Part shown: one piece after another, positions 55,335-63,835 of the stretch
Layout of the letters: each line of letters opens with the position of its first letter
Position numbering within the stretch: position 1 is the first letter of the stretch
Assembly: GCF_003201875.1 (NCBI RefSeq)
Contig: NZ_QJKD01000002.1
Location: forward strand, 62,001 to 126,000
Direction of reading: 5' to 3'
DNA: 64,000 nt
From: Hungatella effluvii
GTDB lineage: Bacteria; Bacillota; Clostridia; Lachnospirales; Lachnospiraceae
Position numbers and translations under genes: made by a program
The notes under the pieces: generated by a model
What the model saw: only the letters and a program-made list of their open reading frames with translations
Databases searched by the model: none
Told to the model about the DNA's origin: nothing

Positions 55335-55841
55335 TGTTGTCCATGATTCAAAAAGAATATAGTCATCTTCCGTTTCAATCAGATAATCGAAAGCGTTCCA
55401 GGCGTGAATATCACCGTATCGAATGATAGAAATAATACGTGATGGAACTGCAAGATCAAGTATTTTATTCTTAATATCGAATCCTTCTATGGTATCCGCC
55501 TGTATATATTTGATACTTGAAGTACCTCTACACGAAAAGTATTCTGGTATCCAATTGTTTTTTAAGTGCTGTTTCCATTCACCAGTACTAAAATTATTCT
55601 TCCACGGTTTTCCTGTTTTCGGCCATTCTTCATGATCATATAATGAATAGATAAAAAGGGCAGATACTGCCATTTCCAGGGAATTGCACAAAAATTTTGG
55701 AATTGCACAAAAAAAGGCCCCTTCTTCTCTGGCATCGCGGGAATATACACGATTGCTGCGTATGCTGTCTTTATAATTTTCTACAGCTACTTTTGAGGCT
55801 AATTCAGCAAAATAATCTATATCACAAAACAACTTACCCAC
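55329..55841 (-). CDS. orphan uncharacterised protein
   Basis: A 170-residue soluble protein of no recognised family, rich in Ser, Lys, Ile and aromatic residues and more AT-rich than its neighbours. The GTG used here has no ribosome site nearby. An AGGAGG lies upstream with an ATA codon at 55853 in the correct frame, 8 bases after it, giving ILNTVGKLF...; this may be a mutated ATG or a rare start. The isolated position next to a GC-rich, gene-free block and the AlkC-like gene suggests an acquired gene. Confidence 0.55.
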   Translation of the reverse strand: MGKLFCDIDYFAELASKVAVENYKDSIRSNRVYSRDAREEGAFFCAIPKFLCNSLEMAVSALFIYSLYDHEEWPKTGKPWKNNFSTGEWKQHLKNNWIPEYFSCRGTSSIKYIQADTIEGFDIKNKILDLAVPSRIISIIRYGDIHAWNAFDYLIETEDDYILFESWTTA

Positions 55842-55861
55842 TGTATTTAATATAAAATCAA

Positions 55862-56485
55862 CCTCCTGTTTCAGTTTACATACTCAAAGTGTCTGTTATA
55901 AATTGCCTTTATTTCACATCTTTCGGCTAAGGTAAATATTTTTTATTGCCTGTATAGCTATTTCAGGTGTCATAAGACGGCAAAGAGTTCTATAGGGCTA
56001 CCCCGCAAACCCTCATGAAATGGGTATTTTCTCAAATTCCACGAACAATGCGGCATAACCTTGAACACATGGTTTTGTAAGGTTGGGCGCCATCTTGGCA
56101 CCACAAAATAAAATATCAGCAAGCCCTTCAGAGGCGTTTTATACCCCCGAAACCGGGATAGGGTTCCCATGCGGTACAGCCGGGGGCTCACGGAAAACAA
56201 TCGTGGCAAGCAGGGCAGGAGTATGGCACTCCCGCAAAACGCGTAGCCGCTCCAGCTGTGGCGCGTTTGACAAGGCGGCGTAAGCGGCCCTTGCCGGGGG
56301 ATTGAGGGCGGCCCTCAACAAGCAGATTTTACTGGTTTTCGCCGGGGTGAAAATCGCAAAGTGTGTATCACTTTGCCCTGTTTGCCAATATTGAAAACAG
56401 ATAAAAGGAAAGTACGTATTATACCAATAATGTGTACTTGAATAGGCCCAATAAAATGGAAGTTATCAGGCTTATACTAAGTAGA
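55862..56485. other. 624-base stretch without a gene; GC-rich block inside
   Basis: AT-rich ends surround a GC-rich block (about 56083-56330) unlike the region around it, with no frame having a ribosome site. I recall similar sequence near the transfer regions of Tn1549-like elements, so it may be a remnant of such an element; that is memory, not a comparison. No attachment repeats or recombinase gene were found. Confidence 0.4.
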
Positions 56486-57592
56486 TTAAACATCTGATAC
56501 CTCAAAATTTAATGTACCCCTCTCGACACCGTTGACAATTAGCGTAACAGAATGAATTCCGGGATAATGCTTCCTTGTGCTTGCATCTGCAAAGGAATGT
56601 GTTTTACTATAAGATTTTTTTTCATTTTTCCTCAACGTAGGCTCGGATATTTTAAATATCCTTCGGGAACGCGTGCCGTTTGCTTTCACATAATCAATGC
56701 CATATTCCAGCCGTACCTTGATTTCCTTATTATTTGCTACAATTCGGAAAGAAAAGACCATATCCTCTCCAACGCAAACAGAAGCGGCATTCAACGAGAA
56801 GTTATCAATATTTACGCAATCGGCATCTGTAAACCCGAAAATGCCTAATACATCCCTGTTACCCTTTTTAAGAAGTGTCCTGCATCCGTGCTTTATAATC
56901 CAATCGGTATGCTCATTTTTACCGTACCAATCCTTTGCAAGTCCTACTATTAAATCGGGATGGTTTTTTGAAATATCGTTTAGATTGTTTGCTACACTTT
57001 TGCGGACATACAACGATGGGTCGGCTTTCAGCCTCTCTAAAATTCGGAGAACTGGCGACGGGTCTTTTTTGAAACTGGTCAACGCCTGTCCCCAGGGTAG
57101 CGCCGGACGGCACCCCTCGCTGGCAAGCCGCCGCACATGTTCGTTGTCATGCTCCGCCCAGGAAGCCATCTGCGCCATCATTCTGACTTCATGCTTGATA
57201 ATAAATGGCCTTACAGCAAATTCTGCCGTCGAATATTGCGTATACCGTTCCAACGCAACCATTGATAAATCCCAATAGCGCTCATCTTGACCATACACTT
57301 CAACGAAATCGGGGAAGTAAAGCAGGCCGGAATCCACATTTCCAACTGGATAATCCGTAATAGCCTTGTCCAAAATACCGAGAGCATGTTCGTAATCAGG
57401 TGGCAGATATTTTCCTAAATTGATAGTGATGCGCCGCATACGGGCCTTCAATTCCAATGTATGCCATGTTTCGTCCATAACGTCGGTAATAAAATCATCG
57501 GCCGGAAAGGTTGGATATACGGCGTTTACGCACATAGCAAGTTCATGAATTGTATTGTAATTATAATATCGATCCTTCATTAAATCAGGCAT
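56486..57592 (-). CDS. AlkC-like DNA alkylation repair protein
   Basis: A 368-residue protein made of HEAT-like helical repeats, then a C-terminal beta domain (about 265-368). HEVRMMAQMASWAEHDNEHV and RRLASEGCRPALPWGQALTS (about 134-173) match the AlkC family of 3-methyladenine DNA glycosylases, which pull no base out of the helix. The beta domain (SVCVGEDMVFSFRIVANNKE) is the kind of immunoglobulin-like fusion known in some AlkC relatives. Ribosome site AAGAGGAAG. It stands alone in an island of likely transferred DNA. Confidence 0.8.
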   Translation of the reverse strand: MPDLMKDRYYNYNTIHELAMCVNAVYPTFPADDFITDVMDETWHTLELKARMRRITINLGKYLPPDYEHALGILDKAITDYPVGNVDSGLLYFPDFVEVYGQDERYWDLSMVALERYTQYSTAEFAVRPFIIKHEVRMMAQMASWAEHDNEHVRRLASEGCRPALPWGQALTSFKKDPSPVLRILERLKADPSLYVRKSVANNLNDISKNHPDLIVGLAKDWYGKNEHTDWIIKHGCRTLLKKGNRDVLGIFGFTDADCVNIDNFSLNAASVCVGEDMVFSFRIVANNKEIKVRLEYGIDYVKANGTRSRRIFKISEPTLRKNEKKSYSKTHSFADASTRKHYPGIHSVTLIVNGVERGTLNFEVSDV

Positions 57593-58068
57593 ATACTTCC
57601 TCTTTTCTAAGGGGGACTGTCTAAGGTTCGCTACTTACGACAGGAAACTTCTTCTTAGGACTAATTCACAATTTCCGATTTGTCGAGTGCGCTTTCTCCG
57701 CCTAAGGCGTACAAACCCATAATCTTTTTTCATTTTAATATGACCGCATGGAAATGTCAAACAGCTCATTTTGTTTCCTTACTTCATGCTGCAGCTCATA
57801 ACTCGGTTTGTTTGCTTGGGCACCATTTTACCCTTTGCAGGACGGTTTCTCACATGGCAGAAATGCTGATTTCATTGGCCTTTCCGGCTGGAAAAAGGAT
57901 TTTATGGTTCCTTTTTGGTTTCCGGAAATATGAATTTTGCATATAAGTGATCCGCCCCACACAACTACCCGCGTTTTATCAGGAAATATCTGTAAAAAAA
58001 CAGTATTTGATGGTAGAATGGTTATTAACACAAGCAAAGTAACTATTGCAAAGACGGGAGACGATCAT
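57593..58068. other. 476-base gap, nothing convincing
   Basis: No gene with a ribosome site, no terminator with T-run, and no clear promoter was found. The reading frames crossing it lack protein-like composition. GGGAG just before 58069 belongs to the next gene. Confidence 0.5.
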
Positions 58069-58707
58069 ATGGAGAATCAGAAAATCAGAATCATAAAGAA
58101 AAACAACGATTTTTCCCTGGAATACCAGCCTGGAGATATTTTTACGGTAGACAGCACCTGGTACGGAGGGGTCAACGTGACCAGCAAATCCGGAATTCCG
58201 CTGTCGCTCGACCGGGAAGAATACGAGCTTTATCAGGAGGAAGAGGAGCCGCGCCGCGAGATCGACCGGTATTCCTATCACCTGGGCGCGATAGACAGTT
58301 TCTGTGAGATGGTGGCGGCGGGGGTAAAGAAGCTGGCCATGAGCCACCCCTGTGCCACAAAGGAGGAACGGGATTTATTTCTGCCGGAGGTGAAGCGGAT
58401 CTGTGATTCGTACGGGATACGGTTCTATCCGGAGGATGAAGCGTTTCTGACGGACTTATTTCCTGAGGAGCTGAACCGGGGGACGTATAACTATCTGTTT
58501 TACAGCGCAGACGAGGTGCTGGAATCGTATCTGGGTCTGAAAGAAGAGCAGAAGCGGCTTCTGGAAAACGGCACTTACACCAGACAGCAAAGCTATGAGA
58601 CTGCCAGGAAATTCGGGCGGCTTCTTTCCTATACGGAGGAGGGAACCAGGCGGCTGATCGAGAAAACAGAGAAGCAGAAGGCGGAAGGAGACACGAGCCA
58701 TGGCTGA
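58069..58707 (+). CDS. uncharacterised protein, first gene of the vWA/pseudokinase/PurA-like operon
   Basis: A 212-residue soluble acidic protein. The first 50 residues (starting MENQKIRIIKKNNDFSLEYQ) look like a small beta domain, and the rest is helical. No family recognised. The ATG follows GGGAG by 8 bases; the frame is open 44 codons earlier but without a ribosome site. It overlaps the DUF1801 gene by 8 bases and so is translationally coupled to the cluster downstream. Confidence 0.75.
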   Translation: MENQKIRIIKKNNDFSLEYQPGDIFTVDSTWYGGVNVTSKSGIPLSLDREEYELYQEEEEPRREIDRYSYHLGAIDSFCEMVAAGVKKLAMSHPCATKEERDLFLPEVKRICDSYGIRFYPEDEAFLTDLFPEELNRGTYNYLFYSADEVLESYLGLKEEQKRLLENGTYTRQQSYETARKFGRLLSYTEEGTRRLIEKTEKQKAEGDTSHG

Positions 58708-59092
58708 TCAGAAGAATCAGGAACGCTGCCAGGAAGTCGATGATTATATCGCCGGTTTTGAGGCTCCGGTGCGGGAGCGGCTGGAGGCGGTCCGATCCCT
58801 TGTCCTGGAGACTGCCGCCGGATGCAGCGAGAGGCTGGCGTGGGGCGCCCCAACGTACTACTTAAACGGATATCTCTTACAGTTTGCCGCGTATAAGAAG
58901 CATCTGGGCTTCTACACCACCCCGGCCACGCTGGAGCATTGGAAAGAGGCGCTTTCCGGTTATAAGACAAATGAGAAGAATACGGTGCAGTTCCCTCATA
59001 ATAAGGAACTGCCGCTGGATCTGATGAAAGAAATGATTCTGTTCCGGATCCGTGAGAAGGAGACTGATGCGGATGGCTCTGTTAAAATGTAA
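58700..59092 (+). CDS. DUF1801 (YdhG-like) protein
   Basis: A 130-residue protein of the DUF1801 fold: VDDYIAGFEAPVRERLEAVR then the conserved ERLAWGAPTYYLNGYLLQFA and a closing helix EMILFRIREKE. Family members are small cytosolic proteins of unknown role, related to iron-chaperone-like folds. It overlaps the genes on both sides (8 and 20 bases), which points to a strict operon. Its link with the vWA system is by position. Confidence 0.82.
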   Translation: MADQKNQERCQEVDDYIAGFEAPVRERLEAVRSLVLETAAGCSERLAWGAPTYYLNGYLLQFAAYKKHLGFYTTPATLEHWKEALSGYKTNEKNTVQFPHNKELPLDLMKEMILFRIREKETDADGSVKM

Positions 59093-60074
59093 GATGTGCG
59101 GCGGAACGCTCACAATTGATAAAGACAGCAGCCTGGCTGTCTGTCCTTACTGTGGGACGAAATCCACAGTATACGATCAGGACAGAAAACTGTTCGAGCA
59201 GTTTCAGACCATGTTTGCGGCTCTTTTGAATAAAGATGCAGACGCGGGAAAGACGGAGGAAGGCTTCTGGGTGGAGGCCACGGACGAGGAGCTGGTCAGG
59301 GAGGATGGGGAGATTATTGCCATCCGCTGCCTCTGGAGGATGAAGGCCGATTTCTGTACCGTGTATGTGGCGAAGAAGAATGTGATTTACACGTTTGATA
59401 AACAGTATGAAGCCTATGCGGACCGTTACATCAAGATGGTTTCGGAGGTGAAGTATCCGAACCGGGAGATGGAACAGGAGCTGAAAAACTACATTCCGCA
59501 GGTGGTGACCCACTGCCGCCTGGAAGACGGAGGCCGCATGGTGGCTATAGAAAAGAAGCCGGGCGTCTATCCATTACGGCTGTTAGGCATTCTGCTGGAC
59601 CGCCATGCGGCCTGGGTGATCAGCCGGCTGGAGAATTTGTGCTGCCTCCTCTCCTATAGCGGAATTGTTTTAAATGGCCTGACACTGGACAATTTATTTG
59701 TGGAGCCAGCCACCCATCAGATTTACTTATACGGCGGATGGTGGTTCGCCGGATATCAGAACGGAACGATGAGCGGAATCTCCGCGGACGCAAGAACATG
59801 CATCTACAGGAAATACCTGGAGAGCAAGCGATGCCATTTCTCCACGGACTTGGAATCGCTGCGTCTTGCGGCGGCAAAGCTGCTGGGATGCGAGACAAGG
59901 GAGGCGGTGGAAGGCCTTCTGACTCTGCCGGAACCGTTCCGGGAGTTCCTGCTGGAGCCGGCAGCAGGCAGTGCCGGAAGCGATTTTGCCGAGTGGGACA
60001 GAGTGCTGGAGGCCTCGTACGGGGAACGGAAATTCATTCCCCTTCCCGTCACGGATGAGGAAGTCTACAGCTAG
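59073..60074 (+). CDS. zinc-ribbon pseudokinase-like protein
   Basis: A 333-residue protein with a zinc ribbon at the start (Cys6, Cys9, Cys24, Cys27 in LKCKMCGG and AVCPYCGT) and a protein-kinase-like C-lobe. The catalytic-loop position reads NGLTLDNLFV (201-210) where active kinases have HRDLKPxNILV, so the catalytic Asp is missing; GGWWFA stands in place of DFG (221-226). The helix-F Asp is kept (TDLESLRLAAAKLLG, 258-272). No Gly-rich loop is seen. It is therefore probably a pseudokinase or scaffold. ATGs at 59067 and 59073 are both possible; AAGGAG is upstream. Confidence 0.7.
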   Translation: MALLKCKMCGGTLTIDKDSSLAVCPYCGTKSTVYDQDRKLFEQFQTMFAALLNKDADAGKTEEGFWVEATDEELVREDGEIIAIRCLWRMKADFCTVYVAKKNVIYTFDKQYEAYADRYIKMVSEVKYPNREMEQELKNYIPQVVTHCRLEDGGRMVAIEKKPGVYPLRLLGILLDRHAAWVISRLENLCCLLSYSGIVLNGLTLDNLFVEPATHQIYLYGGWWFAGYQNGTMSGISADARTCIYRKYLESKRCHFSTDLESLRLAAAKLLGCETREAVEGLLTLPEPFREFLLEPAAGSAGSDFAEWDRVLEASYGERKFIPLPVTDEEVYS

Positions 60075-60088
60075 TACAGCTTTGCATC
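60071..60088 (+). repeat. half copy of the dispersed palindromic repeat (copy 2)
   Basis: CTAGTACAGCTTTGCATC matches the minus-strand reading of the right arm at 51455-51472 (CTAGTACAGCGTTGCATA) at 16 of 18 positions, and both copies touch the stop codon TAG of a gene. The second arm is not seen here. Confidence 0.55.
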
Positions 60089-60139
60089 ATGGCAGTATAC
60101 CGGAATAAAAGATCTATCACATATGCAGGAGGAAACAGT

Positions 60140-61054
60140 ATGGGACACGGAAGTTACCAGAGTAAGGATTGGAATAATTTAAGATCAGCAAGAAACATCA
60201 ACCAGAATTCCACGGTGAACGATATTTACCGTTCCAGGCAGATGAGACCGAATCTGGACCCCAACGGGGTGAAATACCGGGAATCGTGTGATTCCATGGA
60301 TAATCCGGCGTCCACCGCAATTATTTTCGGGCTGGATGTGACGGGCTCCATGGGATACTTATCGGAGGAGATCGCCAAGGGCGCCTTAAACCGCACCATG
60401 CTGGAGATCTATGAGAAGGAGCCCGTTACGAACCCGCATATTATGTTCCAGGCCATCGGGGACTCCAAGACGGATGATGCGCCTCTCCAGGTGACCCAGT
60501 TCGAGGCGGATATCCGGATTGCGGAACAGCTTTTGGATGTCTGGTTCGAGGGCAGGGGCGGCGGCAACGGCGGGGAGTCTTACCTGCTTTCCTGGTATTT
60601 TGCGGATAAGCATACGAAGATTGACTGCTATGACAAACGCAGGGAAAAGGGATTCTTATTTACCATAGGCGACGAGCGGTGCCATAAGATTCTGACGAAA
60701 GCGGAGATCAAGCGTGTGTTTGGAGATCTGGCTTTCCGGGATTACAGCGCCGAGGCCCTCTATGAAAAGGCCTCCCACAGATATGAGATTTTCCATATCG
60801 TGATGAAAGCCGGAGCCTACAAGGCACAAAACAGCGGGGAAGACTGGAAGCAGCTGATCGGATCCCGGGCCGTAGAGCTGGATCCGAACGACCTGGATGT
60901 GCTTCCGGAGGTCTTTGTCAGCCTGATGCAGGCGGCCAGAGGTATGGAGACAAAGGCAATTACCGCGCAGTGGAGCGGAAAAGCCGCGGACGTGGTTGCG
61001 GAAATTATAAAAGATATCAGAAAAGAAGAGGGAGAGGGCTTCCTGACATTTTGA
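60140..61054 (+). CDS. von Willebrand factor A-domain protein with MIDAS
   Basis: A 304-residue protein with a vWA domain whose metal-ion site is intact: Asp66-x-Thr-Gly-Ser70 in GLDVTGSMG, and a later GDSKTDD loop and FTIGDE. No signal peptide or membrane helix, so it acts in the cytoplasm, where such proteins pair with kinase-like or AAA partners. The start used is 6 bases after AGGAGG; a longer frame from 60089 exists but has no ribosome site and begins in the repeat element. It stands between the zinc-ribbon pseudokinase and the PurA-like gene, two bases before the latter. Confidence 0.82.
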   Translation: MGHGSYQSKDWNNLRSARNINQNSTVNDIYRSRQMRPNLDPNGVKYRESCDSMDNPASTAIIFGLDVTGSMGYLSEEIAKGALNRTMLEIYEKEPVTNPHIMFQAIGDSKTDDAPLQVTQFEADIRIAEQLLDVWFEGRGGGNGGESYLLSWYFADKHTKIDCYDKRREKGFLFTIGDERCHKILTKAEIKRVFGDLAFRDYSAEALYEKASHRYEIFHIVMKAGAYKAQNSGEDWKQLIGSRAVELDPNDLDVLPEVFVSLMQAARGMETKAITAQWSGKAADVVAEIIKDIRKEEGEGFLTF

Positions 61055-61055
61055 C

Positions 61056-62366
61056 ATGGGTGATTACGGGAAAGAGGTAAAAGCGGTTATCGGCAAGAAT
61101 TTCGGTGACGAGGGAAAGGGAAAATGCGTGGACCTCCTCTGTGCCGAGGCCATGGAACAGGGAAAAAAGGCTGTTGTAGTGCGTCATAACGGCGGCGCGC
61201 AGGCAGGCCACACGGTGGAGGGGAAAAATTTCCGGTTTGTATTCCACCAGCTGGGGAGCGGCTGCTTCAGAGAGACGCCGTTTTACTGGAGTGAGACATT
61301 TCTCCCTGATCTGGTGAAGCTGGGGGAGGAGGCAGAAGCGTTTGAGCGGATACGCGGTGACAACGGGGCCGGGCATGACTCGGTGGCCGTCTATGCCAAC
61401 CCGGACTGCGTCTGTGTGACCGTCTTTGACGTGCTGCTGAACAGTCTGGCGGAGGAGCTTCGGAGGGAGGCGCGCCACGGCTCCTGCGGCATGGGGATCT
61501 ATGAGACGGTCCGCCGCGCCAGGTCGGTTACGGGCGGCGCAGTGACCTTCCGCCTCGGTGATATGGAGGGAAAAAGCACGGAGGAGATTGCCGGGATGCT
61601 GAAAAGGATCCGGGACTGTTACGTACCCGGACGACTGGAGGAACTATGCAGGGAGCTGGACGGCGGCCTGGAAGCGTCCTTTGACCGTCACGGTGACTCG
61701 TGCGCAGAGCGTGCGGGTGATCGTTGGGACAGGCTGTGGGATCATGAGTGGTTCCGGCTTCTGCGTGATGACAATGTGCTCTGGAACGCGTCAGATCAGA
61801 TGCGGGAAAATTTTAACCGCTACGTCATCACGGCAGATCCCAGCCAGGTCTTTGAGCCGTTCGATACGGTGATATGCGAAGGCGCCCAGGGGCTTTTACT
61901 GGACGAGGACAATACGGAGTACTATCCTCATTTGACGCCGTCCCACACGGGACTGTTCAATGTGAGCCGCCTTCTGGCATCGGCAAGAATCGAGCCTGCA
62001 TCGCTGGACGTCCGCTATGTGACACGGTCCTACGTGACGAGGCACGGCGGAGGGCGGCTGGATCATGAGTGCCGGAAAGAGGAGATCAATCCCTTCATGC
62101 AGGACTTAACCAATCTGCCCAATCCCTGGCAGGGAGAGCTGCGGTTTGCAAAGCATCCTGACGTGAACGGGTTCTTTGCCCCGCTGGAAATGGATCTGGG
62201 GAATTTACCCGCACGGTTTAAGAATCGCCTGTGCGCGCGGATCGAGGTGACCCATCTGGATGAGACAGACGGGCGGATTCTGTGCTGCGGCGGCTCCCGG
62301 GAACTGGAGGAGTTTCAAAAAGAATGTGAGAACATGGGGAAGGAAGTGCTATGTTTCAAAATATAA
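61056..62366 (+). CDS. adenylosuccinate synthetase paralogue with altered amino-acid loop
   Basis: A 436-residue relative of PurA. Kept: phosphate-binding GDEGKGK (17-23, with the catalytic Asp18), GGAQAGHT with His52, and EGAQG (275-279) with the following region that orders the IMP site. Changed: the Arg-rich loop that holds aspartate in PurA (TGRRRRTGW in E. coli) is replaced by NPWQGELRFAKHPD (356-369), and the guanine-recognising TKLD is THLD (399-402). So it likely keeps nucleotide chemistry but may use another partner than aspartate, and perhaps not GTP. It is not the housekeeping purA by context. Confidence 0.8.
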   Translation: MGDYGKEVKAVIGKNFGDEGKGKCVDLLCAEAMEQGKKAVVVRHNGGAQAGHTVEGKNFRFVFHQLGSGCFRETPFYWSETFLPDLVKLGEEAEAFERIRGDNGAGHDSVAVYANPDCVCVTVFDVLLNSLAEELRREARHGSCGMGIYETVRRARSVTGGAVTFRLGDMEGKSTEEIAGMLKRIRDCYVPGRLEELCRELDGGLEASFDRHGDSCAERAGDRWDRLWDHEWFRLLRDDNVLWNASDQMRENFNRYVITADPSQVFEPFDTVICEGAQGLLLDEDNTEYYPHLTPSHTGLFNVSRLLASARIEPASLDVRYVTRSYVTRHGGGRLDHECRKEEINPFMQDLTNLPNPWQGELRFAKHPDVNGFFAPLEMDLGNLPARFKNRLCARIEVTHLDETDGRILCCGGSRELEEFQKECENMGKEVLCFKI

Positions 62367-63835
62367 AAGAAATCTGGTTGACAATCTCTCTGAAGCGGAA
62401 GATCGGCTCTTTCGCCGTCATGGTAATCCTGGTCATGGGGCTTTCCGTGGCCTTTAATATTCGTATTATGGATTTCTCTCTGGGCAGTTTCAATGTCATT
62501 CTCGACGATAATTCACGGTGTCACGATTTCCAGGAGGCGATGGAACTGGAAATAAAGGCGTTTGAAGTGTATGTGAGAGACCGCACACAGGAAAACAGGG
62601 ACGAGTATATCCTGGCCTGCGTCAGGTCGGAGCGGTGTCTCCGCTCCCTGCCCTTCGATTATGAGCGGATCGGCGAGGAACGGTATGCCAGGACCTGGAA
62701 TGTGAAGAATGGTTATGAGGGGTACTTAACGGCCCGCGATCAGCTGCTGGAGATGGATTCCGGCTCCGAGGACTTTATTCCCCGTCTGTACGAGATCTAT
62801 GATATGCAGTCTTACATTCAGACCTACGTCAGAAGACTGGTGCAGGTAACCTTAAAAGAGGGAAATGCGACCTACCAGGAGAAGGTTCCGGTGTTCTACC
62901 AGCTGCCGTATCTGATCCTTCTGTTCTCCGCCGTCATGATGGTGGTGGCTTTATGCCTGACGAAGCTGCTGTCTGGCGCCCTGATCGATCCGCTGGTCAA
63001 GCTGGCCCACACCTCCAGGAAGATTGCCAGAAATGATTTCAGCGGCAAGGACATAACCGTTGAAAATAAAGATGAGATGGGGGAACTGGTCAGCGCCTTT
63101 AACAAGATGAAGCACGCCACGGAGGGGTATATCAACACCCTGAAGGAGAACAACGAGATGGCTGAGCTTCTCCACAAGGAGGAGCTGGAGAAGATGGAGA
63201 TGGAGAAACGTTTGGACGCCACGCGGCTGGAGGTGCTGAAGAGCCAGATCAATCCCCATTTCCTGTTCAACACGTTAAATATGATCGCATGTACGGCAAA
63301 GCTGGAGGAGGCGAAGACCACGGAGCGGATGATCGCCAGCATGAGCAACCTGTTCCGGTATAATTTAAAGACATCGGAGCAGATTGTGCCGCTGGAGCAG
63401 GAACTGAAGGTGGTGGAGGATTACATGTATCTTCAGCAGATGCGTTTCGGCAGCCGGATCGGGTATGAGTGCCGGATCGATGTGGATGCCAGGCAGGTGA
63501 TGATCCCGGCCTTCACGCTGCAGCCGGTGGTGGAAAATGCTATTATTCACGGCCTGTCGCCAAAAGAGCAGGGCGGAAGGGTCTTTTTAAAGGTGTGGAA
63601 GGACGGAAACAGCGTGATAATCTCCGTGGCCGACACCGGCCTGGGAATGGAGGAGGAGACGCTGGAGGAACTGGTGGCCGCGCTGAAGAACAGCCACACG
63701 GCAAAGGTGGGCATAGGCCTGGGTAATATCTACCAGCGGATTCAGACCATGTACCAGAACGGCGGCCTGAGGATATACAGCAAAAAGGGGCGGGGAACCG
63801 TCATTCAGATGACGATACCGCAGGAGGAAGTATGA
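62351..63835 (+). CDS. YesM-like sensor histidine kinase
   Basis: Membrane sensor kinase (494 residues) of the LytS/YesM type. First helix about 18-37, extracellular region with FQEAMELEIKAFEVYVRDRTQ-like helices to about 185, second helix about 187-212, HAMP about 213-268, His_kinase motif with acceptor His in LKSQINPHFLFNTLNMI and an ATPase with VVENAIIHGLSPKEQGG and KVGIGLGNIYQRI. The ATG is 4 bases after GGAAGGAAG and lies 16 bases inside the PurA-like gene. It works with the regulator encoded next. Confidence 0.92.
   Translation: MFQNIKEIWLTISLKRKIGSFAVMVILVMGLSVAFNIRIMDFSLGSFNVILDDNSRCHDFQEAMELEIKAFEVYVRDRTQENRDEYILACVRSERCLRSLPFDYERIGEERYARTWNVKNGYEGYLTARDQLLEMDSGSEDFIPRLYEIYDMQSYIQTYVRRLVQVTLKEGNATYQEKVPVFYQLPYLILLFSAVMMVVALCLTKLLSGALIDPLVKLAHTSRKIARNDFSGKDITVENKDEMGELVSAFNKMKHATEGYINTLKENNEMAELLHKEELEKMEMEKRLDATRLEVLKSQINPHFLFNTLNMIACTAKLEEAKTTERMIASMSNLFRYNLKTSEQIVPLEQELKVVEDYMYLQQMRFGSRIGYECRIDVDARQVMIPAFTLQPVVENAIIHGLSPKEQGGRVFLKVWKDGNSVIISVADTGLGMEEETLEELVAALKNSHTAKVGIGLGNIYQRIQTMYQNGGLRIYSKKGRGTVIQMTIPQEEV

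Noticed and set aside
56697..57278. 193-codon open frame on the plus strand
   Set aside because: Antisense to the AlkC-like gene; no protein-like features.
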